IMG/VR virus record: IMGVR_UViG_3300037551_000020
Coordinates: 1 to 31,262 of that record
From: a virus
Reading direction: 5' to 3' (one strand)
Length of the DNA stretch: 31,262 nucleotides
Numbering within the stretch: position 1 is the first letter of the stretch; the number at the start of each line of letters is the position of its first letter. A program made the translations under genes and the position numbers. The notes below the pieces were generated by a model. The model saw only the letters and a program-made list of their open reading frames with translations. It did not search any database and was not told where the DNA came from. Shown in pieces: positions 7,771 through 13,801 of this stretch.

Positions 7771-8607
7771 ATGAACAAGAGACACCCAGGAAGACCCAAG
7801 AAAACAGATTACGGATCATGCAAAGTTATTGGTTGCATCAATACGACCGAGAATGGTTCATTTGGCCTTTGTCGAATGCACTATATGGCCAATCGTCGTG
7901 GTCAGATAGATCGCGAGGGGAAGTCTCTGTACGAGCCCAAGCGTATTCGAAGTTACGGGCCCGGGGCAAGATGCACAGTTTCTGGCTGCGGAAGCAGACC
8001 CATTGGCAGGGGTCTGTGCCCAAAGCATTATCAGCAGTGGGAAGCTGGAGTAGACCTGGGAATAGAGATTCCAGATCGAGGCCACGAAAAAGCAACTGCG
8101 ACGTACGGGCAAGCAACTTGTTGTGTCGCCGGCTGTCTGAAACGTCCGGTAAATCGTTGGATGTGCAGCAAGCACGCGCAACAACGAAATACAGGAATAA
8201 TAGACGAGCAGGGGAATCAGCTGCGAGATTTGCTGTCAAATGGCAAGAAACGGGAACGAGAGAGATGGGTGGGGAGCAGCCGAGATGGGTACGTGCTTCG
8301 AGCAGCTCCAGAAGGGCATCCTCATGCTCGCGCAGACGGTACTATTTTCGAACATCGTTTGGTGATGGAACAGCAATTGGGAAGGTACTTGGAGGAGTGG
8401 GAGTTGGTACATCACAAGAACGGCATTCGAGCAGACAACAGACCAGAGAATCTGGAGCTACTAGATGGCAGAGCCAAGAGAGAAGGACCTGGGCATCATC
8501 CAGGGCACGAATTCGATCTTGCAACTGCAGCTCAAGTGCTTCTGCAACAAGATTTACCAGAACAGTTGGCTCAGGGAATAGCCAACTGGTTGAAGGAAAG
8601 AAATTGA
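7771..8607 (+). CDS. Free-standing HNH homing endonuclease with three zinc fingers
   Basis: A 278-residue protein. Three tandem C-x4-C-x(9-11)-C-x2-H modules are seen: C17/C22/C34/H37, C68/C73/C83/H86 and C117/C122/C132/H135. A basic linker follows, then an HNH nuclease domain of the HNH_3 type: EHRLVME at 194-200, LVHHKNG at 212-218, and N223/N227 in a D-N-R-P-E-N-L-E-L segment. The zinc fingers probably bind the target site and the HNH domain cuts DNA. The gene sits between the sheath and tube genes, a typical homing-endonuclease location at an intergenic target next to essential genes. Its A/G-rich codon use differs somewhat from the flanking structural genes. The RBS is inside a hairpin (7745-7766). 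Confidence 0.88.
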   Translation: MNKRHPGRPKKTDYGSCKVIGCINTTENGSFGLCRMHYMANRRGQIDREGKSLYEPKRIRSYGPGARCTVSGCGSRPIGRGLCPKHYQQWEAGVDLGIEIPDRGHEKATATYGQATCCVAGCLKRPVNRWMCSKHAQQRNTGIIDEQGNQLRDLLSNGKKRERERWVGSSRDGYVLRAAPEGHPHARADGTIFEHRLVMEQQLGRYLEEWELVHHKNGIRADNRPENLELLDGRAKREGPGHHPGHEFDLATAAQVLLQQDLPEQLAQGIANWLKERN

Positions 8608-8617
8608 TCATGGGAAA

Positions 8618-8647
8618 CGGGGTTAGCCTCGTTTCTTTAGCCCCGTA
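8618..8647 (+). terminator. Hairpin after the HNH gene, weak terminator or processing site
   Basis: ACGGGGTTA and TAGCCCCGT pair as a 9-bp stem (one G-T pair) around a 12-base loop in the gap between the endonuclease and tube genes. No U-run follows, so it may be an RNA-processing or stability element rather than a full terminator. Confidence 0.35.
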
Positions 8648-8679
8648 ACCATAAAGTCTATAGATCAAGGAGACATAAG

Positions 8680-9420
8680 ATGTCTGATTTTTCAACTTGG
8701 AGTCCCTACGAAAAGTACGTGCAAGATGGTATGGTGGACGGGAAATTCCTGAATGCAGGATTTACTCTTCTTTGCGCCGGCCCTCCACGATTAGCAGCTT
8801 TGGGTGGTGGTAGCACTGCTACTGGTACAGCTGCACTAGGGACAGCGCTGACTGCAGGTGGTGGGGCCGCCGCAGATCAGTTGGTCTACCCAATCGGCGT
8901 CATCCAAAATGTCAACCTGTCTCATAACCGACAGTTCAATCGGATTTTTGAAGTGGGCTCCGAAAGATCTTACTTCATCTCCGGCCGTACTATCGGTCAA
9001 CTGGCCATCAGCCGTATCCTGTACCACGGACCTAGCTTGCTCCGGGTACTGATGGCCTATTACTCGGATAAGATTGGTGCAACTACCCTCCCAGCTCTAT
9101 TCCCAAATGCTGGCGTAGAAGCCCTAGCAAATCCACATGATGTTGTCATTCCACCAGGATACGACTACCTGTTCTTGAACCTGGCCTCGGACTTGTTCAA
9201 CCAACCGATGGGGCTGCTCATGTACGTACGTGACTCCAACCAGGAGACCTACGGCGCAGTCTACTTGGAAGGTTGCTACATCCCGAACCATACGTGGGCT
9301 ACAGATGCTCAGGGTGTTTTGATCCAAGAGTCTGCTGCTATACAGTTTGAACGAGCAGTACCCGTATCAGTCACCAACCTGACCATCGTTGGAGGAGCTG
9401 GCGGAGTATTGACTACCTAG
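8680..9420 (+). CDS. Probable tail tube protein
   Basis: A 246-residue protein with AAGGAG seven bases before ATG. It follows the sheath gene, separated only by the HNH gene, which is the usual sheath-tube order of myoviruses. The sequence has an N-terminal Gly/Ala-rich loop (about 37-65), then V-I-Q-N-V-N-L-S-H-N-R-Q, then R-S-Y-F-I-S-G-R-T-I-G-Q, then I-S-R-I-L-Y-H-G. This arrangement of a membrane-free beta-barrel core with an R-I-L-Y segment resembles tube proteins of large myoviruses. No catalytic motif is present. The call rests on order and general pattern. Confidence 0.72.
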   Translation: MSDFSTWSPYEKYVQDGMVDGKFLNAGFTLLCAGPPRLAALGGGSTATGTAALGTALTAGGGAAADQLVYPIGVIQNVNLSHNRQFNRIFEVGSERSYFISGRTIGQLAISRILYHGPSLLRVLMAYYSDKIGATTLPALFPNAGVEALANPHDVVIPPGYDYLFLNLASDLFNQPMGLLMYVRDSNQETYGAVYLEGCYIPNHTWATDAQGVLIQESAAIQFERAVPVSVTNLTIVGGAGGVLTT

Positions 9421-10148
9421 TGAGTGGTATGTTTCTTCTTCAGCCGGCCGATCTACTTGAGAAGACTGCAGCTCTACAAGCTGCTGATGCCGCAGGTAAG
9501 ATTCTAGCCCGTAAGTTCAGTAAGGTCTCTGCAGATGACTCTGGTAAAGAGCCAGCTCGTAGAGACCTTGCTGGCATCATGGCTCGTAAGTGGCAGGACC
9601 ATATACCTGGTGGATTGGCGGAAGGAAAGAAGCCTTCAGACTTTCCAGCTGCAGATTTGATCTTAGGTATGACAGTAGAAATGGAACATACCTCAGACCC
9701 ATCTGTAGCCTGTGAAATCGCTATGGACCACTTGACGGAGAAACCTGACTACTACCGTAAAGGTGACATGGCTAAAGAAGTAGCGGAGAGCTTGGGTAAG
9801 GTTGAGGACGGATCAATCACCTTGGCTAAGCAGGCGGGGGTACTAATGGCTTGTATGTCCAAGGAAGCTTGGAACCCTTTAGGAGCCATGAAGAAGTTGG
9901 TTACTCCAGCTCTAGGTAGTCTTGCTAGACCAGCTGTAAAGCGTTTTGGGTGGGGTGAGGCTCTTGCGGCAGGTGGTATAGGAGCCGGGGCCTACGGAGC
10001 TGCTAAGGCTATTCCATGGGCTGCCCGGCAAGTGGAGCAAACCAGTGCTATGCCGCTTGCGTATGGGGGTGGCTGGTCTCCAACTCCTTATGGGTATGGG
10101 TACTCTCCATATGGGTCTGGCGTACAAACCATGGGCCCAGGGGCTTAG
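9420..10148 (+). CDS. DUF5661-containing virion-module protein with LLEKTA tag
   Basis: A 242-residue protein whose GTG start overlaps the previous stop (TAGTGA); ATG 9429 is an alternative. Residues 11-17 read DLLEKTA, a variant of the N-terminal tag of this module. Residues about 62-113 match the DUF5661 pattern: GGLAEGKKPSDF, then V-E-M-E-H-T-S-D-P, then E-I-A-M-D-H-L-T-E and Y-Y. DUF5661 is of unknown function and is found in phages and bacteria. The C-terminal part has hydrophobic Gly/Ala segments (about 180-200) and ends in a Tyr/Gly/Pro-rich low-complexity tail. It lies just after the tube gene, and a terminator follows, so it closes one transcription unit. Confidence 0.72.
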   Translation: MSGMFLLQPADLLEKTAALQAADAAGKILARKFSKVSADDSGKEPARRDLAGIMARKWQDHIPGGLAEGKKPSDFPAADLILGMTVEMEHTSDPSVACEIAMDHLTEKPDYYRKGDMAKEVAESLGKVEDGSITLAKQAGVLMACMSKEAWNPLGAMKKLVTPALGSLARPAVKRFGWGEALAAGGIGAGAYGAAKAIPWAARQVEQTSAMPLAYGGGWSPTPYGYGYSPYGSGVQTMGPGA

Positions 10149-10151
10149 ATT

Positions 10152-10202
10152 CCTTCTTGGGTGTGCCTCCCGTACTCAGCCACGGGAGAGAAGTCAAGAA
10201 GG
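10152..10202 (+). repeat. Two-tier inverted repeat in intergenic leader
   Basis: An outer stem CCTTCTTG/CAAGAAGG (10152-10159, 10195-10202) encloses an inner stem CTCCCGT/ACGGGAG (10167-10173, 10182-10188). The structure lies directly before the intrinsic terminator at 10207-10246. It could be an RNA-processing site, an anti-terminator-like element or part of a tandem terminator. Confidence 0.5.
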
Positions 10203-10206
10203 CCAT

Positions 10207-10246
10207 CCCCACACCAGGACTCGGCCTCTTGGTGTGGGGGTTTCTT
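10207..10246 (+). terminator. Intrinsic terminator after the DUF5661 gene
   Basis: CCCCACACCA (10207-10216) pairs perfectly with TGGTGTGGGG (10230-10239), and GTTTCTT follows. The 10-bp GC-rich stem and short U-rich tail fit a rho-independent terminator on the + strand, ending the tail-gene unit 14 bases before the next ATG. Confidence 0.7.
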
Positions 10247-10259
10247 ACGTAGGTGATTC

Positions 10260-10802
10260 ATGAAGAAGCAAGCCAACCCATTGTTGATGCACATGATGTC
10301 TAATCCTGTGGAGGCAGCTGGTATGGTAGCTGCCGGGAAGATCATGGCTAGCAATGCTCTTCATAGATTTGGAGCGAATATTGCTCCATTCAGGTGGCTG
10401 GGAAAAGAGATAGCAGGGGTAGGTGCAAGAACTGGCATGCAAGGAAAGCCAATGCTATCTAAACCTTTCCGCAATCTAGCCGCGGTCGGTTTAGATCCTC
10501 AGCTCACATCGTTGTATGAGAACGCTCATAAAGCCGGAAGACTTATGGGTCCTGAAGCTGGTGCCCAGCTTCCTTCTATAGTCGGTCAGTTACAACATAA
10601 CCCAGCAGCACTAGAAATGCTGGGAGCCAAGAATTTACGGTTGCTACATGATGTCCCTTTGCAATCTATTGGTATCAGGAAAGCCATAGACTATGGCTTC
10701 ACTCCCGTTTCTCAGGTAGCTTCTGACATTCGTCATGGAGTAGGCAGGCTATTACTTCGGCATGTAGAAGCACCAGGGCAACTGTTGCCGGCTCATTCAT
10801 GA
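10260..10802 (+). CDS. Unassigned protein at the end of the virion module
   Basis: A 180-residue protein starting at ATG 10260, with AGGTG upstream. The N-terminus is Met-rich with an Ala/Gly-rich hydrophobic segment (about residues 16-32: P-V-E-A-A-G-M-V-A-A-G-K-I-M), then basic helical regions. There is no recognised domain. It is the last sizeable + strand gene before the strand switch. The terminator just upstream suggests it is expressed by read-through or separately. Confidence 0.6.
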   Translation: MKKQANPLLMHMMSNPVEAAGMVAAGKIMASNALHRFGANIAPFRWLGKEIAGVGARTGMQGKPMLSKPFRNLAAVGLDPQLTSLYENAHKAGRLMGPEAGAQLPSIVGQLQHNPAALEMLGAKNLRLLHDVPLQSIGIRKAIDYGFTPVSQVASDIRHGVGRLLLRHVEAPGQLLPAHS

Positions 10803-10861
10803 TTTTCTTTATCCTTGTACCATTAGCTTTGGGTATTGTGATCTGGTTGTCTGTGCGCTAA
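10799..10861 (+). CDS. 20-residue single-pass membrane peptide
   Basis: The ATG overlaps the previous TGA (ATGA). The peptide reads MIFFILVPLALGIVIWLSVR and ends in TAA. It is one uninterrupted hydrophobic helix with a terminal Arg, as in very small phage membrane peptides. The overlap supports translational coupling. Function is unknown; possibilities are a lysis or membrane accessory peptide. Confidence 0.5.
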   Translation: MIFFILVPLALGIVIWLSVR

Positions 10862-10899
10862 AGAAAAGCTCGGTAGACCACTTATTAAGTGGTCTACCG
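10862..10899 (-). terminator. Strong terminator at the strand-switch point
   Basis: CGGTAGACCACTTA (10871-10884) pairs perfectly with TAAGTGGTCTACCG (10886-10899) around one base. Read on the - strand, AGCTTTTCTTTAG follows, giving a U-rich tail that fits termination of leftward transcripts. On the + strand no U-run follows, though the hairpin may also end + transcripts at this convergent point. Confidence 0.72.
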
Positions 10900-11207
10900 G
10901 CATCTAGAGCTAGTCAATCCCTAGAATGCTTTGCACCTCATAACCTTCTTAAAGACTGGTTATGATTGGCCTCGTGCTGAGAGTTGCACTCACATTTCTG
11001 CCCCTGGTATAGGCTATCACGAGGTGGGAGAGAAACCTTTGGGTTTCTCGAATAGTAATGGCTTCAGCACGTCTTTGCATACGTCTTATGCAAAGCTGGC
11101 GATACCGTGCCGGGCCAATTTTTTACCTTGTTGGACATCTGATCTCACTGCAGTGAGTACCGTCCATCGATGCCAACAAAGTACCAAGTTTTTCTCTTGG
11201 CAATATT

Positions 11208-11215
11208 CTTATAGC
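11208..11215 (-). promoter_or_regulatory. GCTATAAG promoter-like box (variant)
   Basis: On the - strand GTGCTATAAGAATATT lies 22 bases beyond the end of the 11237-11491 gene. It differs by one base (C for G at position two) from the GGTATAAG box found upstream of other leftward units. It would drive the structured region at 10862-11207. Confidence 0.4.
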
Positions 11216-11236
11216 ACAATCAGTGGCAGTTTTTCA

Positions 11237-11491
11237 CTAGTTGAGCTTTGCCGCTATTTCCGCCCCTGTTTGCAGCCAGATCACAAACTCCGGCAAGGGC
11301 ATTAGGCCCTTATGGTCGTCGCCGCACGGGCATTTGATCTCGAACCCGACACATACTTCTTGCAGCCTTTTGTGTACTCCGACCTTGACTACTTTGATAG
11401 TAGTGCCGGGAAGAGAGATGGTATGTCCTGCCATCTGTCTCCAATCCCGCCACTCTCCATCATAGAGATACGTGAAGCATGGTTCTTTCAT
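11237..11491 (-). CDS. Small protein with Cys/His cluster
   Basis: An 84-residue protein whose ATG overlaps the upstream stop (ATGA), so it is translated with its neighbour. It has Y-L-Y-D-G-E-W-R-D-W near the N-terminus, a beta-rich middle, and KCPCGDDHKG (about residues 53-62), a plausible metal site. The C-terminal helix reads L-P-E-F-V-I-W-L-Q. No family is recognised. It is the last protein gene of the leftward accessory block. Confidence 0.65.
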   Translation of the reverse strand: MKEPCFTYLYDGEWRDWRQMAGHTISLPGTTIKVVKVGVHKRLQEVCVGFEIKCPCGDDHKGLMPLPEFVIWLQTGAEIAAKLN

Positions 11492-11817
11492 GACTGCTCC
11501 AATGTATCATGTTTACCGGTGCAGTAGGTAGTATGATCATGGAGTATAACAGGTCTGCCACACTTATGGCAGTTGCTCACGTGCGTGATTGAGCAGTAGT
11601 TACCAAGATCTTTGTAGACTGGTCCTGACATGTGCTTTCTGGCACGCTGGATAGCTTCTCGCAGGTTGTCGTAGCCCTCCACCCAGGTCATACGTTGGTA
11701 CTTGATGTATGCCTTTCCGAACTTGATGAGGGCTTTGCCGAAGTCATCTCCGGCATCAAACAAGTGGTCTAGTGACTCCATGAATTCGTTCATGGTCTTG
11801 ATACTATTAGGTCGCAT
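11488..11817 (-). CDS. Small zinc-binding accessory protein
   Basis: I chose ATG 11817 (109 residues) because AAGGAG lies six bases upstream; an in-frame TTG at 11841 lacks a site. The N-terminal two thirds is helical with F-G-K-A-L-I-K-F-G-K-A-Y. The C-terminus carries CSITHVSNCHKCGRP and then H-x-H...Y-C, a Cys/His-rich zinc finger. A GGTATAAG box stands 54 bases upstream, so this is the first gene of a two-gene unit. Confidence 0.7.
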   Translation of the reverse strand: MRPNSIKTMNEFMESLDHLFDAGDDFGKALIKFGKAYIKYQRMTWVEGYDNLREAIQRARKHMSGPVYKDLGNYCSITHVSNCHKCGRPVILHDHTTYCTGKHDTLEQS

Positions 11818-11870
11818 GGGGTTCTCCTTGTTGGGGTTCAATCGGGGTTAACACTTCCCTGATCAGTATC

Positions 11871-11878
11871 CTTATACC
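11871..11878 (-). promoter_or_regulatory. GGTATAAG promoter box
   Basis: The - strand reads CGGGTATAAGGATACTGATC. The box lies between the end of the 11902 gene and the start of the 11817 gene, in one of the few gaps of this block. No TTGACA-like -35 is seen at 16-18 bases, suggesting an extended -10 type or a phage-specific factor. Confidence 0.6.
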
Positions 11879-11901
11879 CGTTTAGGAGTCTAACTTGCGA
11901 T

Positions 11902-12405
11902 CTAAGGAAGCCCATTTTCAGGTACTGCACTATGCCGAAATCCGTCTTTTTGTGTCCAAGTTACTAGTAGCACTGCATCTGGGTAGAGGAAGAAGAATCC
12001 ATAAGGCAGCGGTTTTCGTGTTTTCCACATTCTTAAAAATTTTCCACGTGTGCCCCGTATACGCTTATAGAAACTCTTGAAGTGCATAAGATGCTGGCTT
12101 CTTGGTTTGTATGGTTGAGTTGTGATTGACGTCACTTTCGTTAAATCTAAGTGACGAACCGGCGACGGTTGTTTAGTTAGATCAGCCTCATCAGCTAATT
12201 GCTGTCTGAGTGCTTTAAGTGGATCGTAGAAGTCAGTATGTCCAGTACTAATGCTTACCATCCACCGACCATTAACTTTTTCAACATCTCGTAGTGCAAA
12301 ACGATGTGGACGTAGCACTTTTCCAAGTTTGCGCACTTTTTTGATATCTGACCTGGCCGAAGAGCTGTTAGATCTTTTCACTGTTTGCATGATCAGTTCT
12401 TTCAA
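11902..12405 (-). CDS. Basic unassigned protein
   Basis: A 167-residue protein. A TTG start at 12405 overlaps the upstream stop as TTGA, matching the coupling style of the region; ATG 12390 (162 residues) is an alternative with a weak GAAAG site. The N-terminal 35 residues are Ser/Lys/Arg-rich. The middle has G-R-W-M-V-S-I-S and D-F-Y-D-P-L-K-A-L. The C-terminus is strongly basic, then hydrophobic (G-F-F-F-L-Y-P-D-A-V-L-L-V-T). It may bind nucleic acid, but no fold is recognised. Confidence 0.6.
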   Translation of the reverse strand: MKELIMQTVKRSNSSSARSDIKKVRKLGKVLRPHRFALRDVEKVNGRWMVSISTGHTDFYDPLKALRQQLADEADLTKQPSPVRHLDLTKVTSITTQPYKPRSQHLMHFKSFYKRIRGTRGKFLRMWKTRKPLPYGFFFLYPDAVLLVTWTQKDGFRHSAVPENGLP

Positions 12406-12899
12406 GAGTGGTTCACAGAGCTGTAGAAATCTTCAGCATCCGTGTTCTCGAGCGTCCGCTTTTCTTCCGGATATAGACCATCTTCCATCTCATCTTGAGT
12501 CCGCACAAAGGACGGTCTTGTATCTCCCCGGCCACTCTTCTGGGCCTTAGGCTTTGCTGTGCCACCGGCAGCTAGATGGTGAGCCATATGATCTAACATC
12601 ATCTTGTCATCTCTATCTAGCGCGTTGAACGTCTTGGTACCTATCAAAAGCTCAGTGGCTAGAACTCTCTCATCTGGTGTGAGCTTCTCGTCTTCCATCA
12701 ACTCCCCAAGTGCATTCTCATCATGCCCGTACAGGTCTTCGAAGAGTGTGCGGGAAACTAGATCAGATTTTTCCTTCACCAGCTCCTCCGGAGATTGAGG
12801 AGCTGGTGCCATAGCAGCTAGGTAGTCCTTGGTGGTGCCGAAGAGTGGGCATTTCTGCCAGGAGTGACCTGGGGTGGAACATAGTAGGCATCTAATCAT
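12402..12899 (-). CDS. Protein with N-terminal CCHC zinc knuckle
   Basis: A 165-residue protein. Residues 4-17 read CLLCSTPGHSWQKC, an exact C-x2-C-x4-H-x4-C zinc knuckle (C4, C7, H12, C17), the type that binds single-stranded RNA or DNA in retroviral nucleocapsids. A Pro/Ala linker is followed by acidic, helical sequence (about 40-115) and a polar disordered tail (about 118-165). The ATG overlaps the end of the upstream gene by eight bases. A role in binding single-stranded nucleic acid is inferred from the knuckle. Confidence 0.75.
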   Translation of the reverse strand: MIRCLLCSTPGHSWQKCPLFGTTKDYLAAMAPAPQSPEELVKEKSDLVSRTLFEDLYGHDENALGELMEDEKLTPDERVLATELLIGTKTFNALDRDDKMMLDHMAHHLAAGGTAKPKAQKSGRGDTRPSFVRTQDEMEDGLYPEEKRTLENTDAEDFYSSVNHS

Positions 12900-13134
12900 C
12901 GGGGTTTACCAATAGTCCTATGGTACGCTTTTCATAGTAAGATGTCACTAAGGCACGGATGATGTCTTGCGCGTTGACTCTCCTGGCGCCTGCTTTGATC
13001 TGACGCTTTTTATCCGTGAGGCGTCTAGCTTCCATATCTAGGAAGTGTCGCATTTGCGGGGATAGAAAAGTTGCGAATGCTCTGTTTATACGTTCTATCC
13101 GCTCTTCTTCGGACCTATGCGTTTTGCGGGGCAT
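12892..13134 (-). CDS. Small basic helical protein, possibly DNA-binding
   Basis: An 80-residue protein, N-terminally charged (R-S-E-E-E-R-I-E-R-I-N-R). It has a basic middle and a final helix, V-N-A-Q-D-I-I-R-A-L-V-T-S-Y-Y-E. The shape recalls small ribbon-helix-helix or other helical DNA-binding proteins, but no motif is decisive. It overlaps the 13675 gene by 20 bases at its start and the zinc-knuckle gene by eight at its end, so the three are translated together. Confidence 0.6.
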   Translation of the reverse strand: MPRKTHRSEEERIERINRAFATFLSPQMRHFLDMEARRLTDKKRQIKAGARRVNAQDIIRALVTSYYEKRTIGLLVNPDD

Positions 13135-13675
13135 TTGAGGAATCCCCTAGAATGGTGTTGGCTATAGCACCTATTTTGATACCGTTTTCGTACAAGATTA
13201 GCCAGTTCTTTTCAGTACCAGTAGCGTATAGCTTGACTGATATATCGCCGCTGCATGCTTCAGTAAGTATCTGCCAATACGAAACATGGTATGCGAAGCG
13301 GTTGCCATCGACACTAAAGATCATACAGGGACAAGGATGTTTCTTGTCTTCAAACATCATGTCTCGCTCTTCGTCCGTAGGGTCTACTTCTTCAGCATCC
13401 AGGTACCTAGTCTTGTCTGGTGCTAAGATCTTAGACCACGCTCCCTCTTCAAACTTCTTTATGATGCTAGGACTTTCCAGCCTGTTCCGATTGATCATTT
13501 TTCTAACTTCGTTGCTATCTAAGTCGGCTAATTCTAAAGGCCAAGCAATTAAGAAATGTCTGTTGGTCAATATCAACAGCGTGTCTTTTTTGACTGCATA
13601 TGGAATCTTAACTGTTGGGCTTTGCTCACATAGCCGCTCTATACGCCTTGCTTGTCCCTCATCTAGTCTTCTCAT
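13115..13675 (-). CDS. Unassigned protein, first gene of its unit
   Basis: A 186-residue protein with GGAGG just before ATG 13675. The N-terminal region reads A-R-R-I-E-R-L-C-E-Q; a beta segment follows (T-L-L-I-L-T-N-R-H-F-L-I-A-W), then an acidic middle with CPCM near 114-117, then a C-terminal beta-rich part (N-W-L-I-L-Y-E-N-G-I-K-I-G-A). No family is recognised. It is the first gene after a terminator (13750-13783) and a promoter-like box inside an inverted repeat (13696-13726). Confidence 0.6.
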   Translation of the reverse strand: MRRLDEGQARRIERLCEQSPTVKIPYAVKKDTLLILTNRHFLIAWPLELADLDSNEVRKMINRNRLESPSIIKKFEEGAWSKILAPDKTRYLDAEEVDPTDEERDMMFEDKKHPCPCMIFSVDGNRFAYHVSYWQILTEACSGDISVKLYATGTEKNWLILYENGIKIGAIANTILGDSSNAPQNA

Positions 13676-13695
13676 GCTCCTCCATGTTATTGGTT

Positions 13696-13726
13696 AAGTA
13701 CCATCGGTTAACATGGTACTTATGCC
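13696..13726 (-). promoter_or_regulatory. Promoter-like GGCATAAG box abutting an inverted-repeat operator
   Basis: AAGTACCAT (13696-13704) and ATGGTACTT (13713-13721) are perfect 9-bp arms around CGGTTAAC. The outer arm overlaps GGCATAAG on the - strand (13726-13719), a one-base variant of the leftward promoter box. The placement, right after an intrinsic terminator and 45 bases before a start codon, fits a regulated promoter with a repressor site over the start point. It could instead be a 5' mRNA hairpin. Confidence 0.5.
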
Positions 13727-13749
13727 TTGTTTTCGAGCATTTTTGTACG

Positions 13750-13783
13750 GCAAAAGAAAAGGGCCTGGCAATGCGCCAGGCCC
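13750..13783 (-). terminator. Intrinsic terminator
   Basis: GGGCCTGGC (13761-13769) and GCCAGGCCC (13775-13783) form a perfect 9-bp GC-rich stem with a five-base loop. On the - strand TTTTCTTTTGCC follows directly. This is a textbook rho-independent terminator, 19 bases after the stop of the 13802 gene. Confidence 0.88.
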
Positions 13784-13801
13784 TCTCTTGATCAACTACA
13801 G

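Larger units (their letters stand above)
10862..11215 (-). ncRNA. Candidate structured non-coding RNA, about 340 nt
   Basis: There is no plausible gene here, yet the - strand folds into a chain of strong stems. Perfect ones include CTTTGCATA/TATGCAAAG (around 11074-11096), GAGAAACC/GGTTTCTC (around 11031-11050), CCTCGTG/CACGAGG (around 10970-11026), CATAACC/GGTTATG (around 10940-10966), TTGTTGG/CCAACAA (around 11132-11178) with an inner CTCACTGCAGTGAG palindrome, and CCAAG/CTTGG. A promoter-like GCTATAAG stands at its 5' side (11215-11208), and a 14-bp hairpin followed by a U-rich tract closes the 3' side (10862-10899). I could not match it to tmRNA, RNase P RNA, 6S RNA or a group I intron by their consensus motifs. 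Existence is inferred from structure and flanking signals. Confidence 0.5.

Noticed and set aside
7818-8648. Second long + strand frame (276 codons) over the HNH gene
   Set aside because: A shadow frame: Arg/Ser-rich and without ribosome site, while the other frame has clear zinc-finger and HNH motifs.
10862-11215. tmRNA, RNase P RNA, 6S RNA or group I intron
   Set aside because: Their hallmark sequences (T-arm and CCA end, GAGGAAAGTCC core, long single hairpin with central bubble, P7 core) were not found by eye; a covariance search was not possible.
10931-11305. Open + strand frame of 124 codons in the structured intergenic region
   Set aside because: No ribosome site, crosses several perfect hairpins, overlaps the 11237 gene antisense, and the composition is not protein-like.
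13071-13697. 208-codon + strand frame
   Set aside because: Antisense to the 13115 gene, which has a ribosome site and couples to its neighbours; the + frame has neither.
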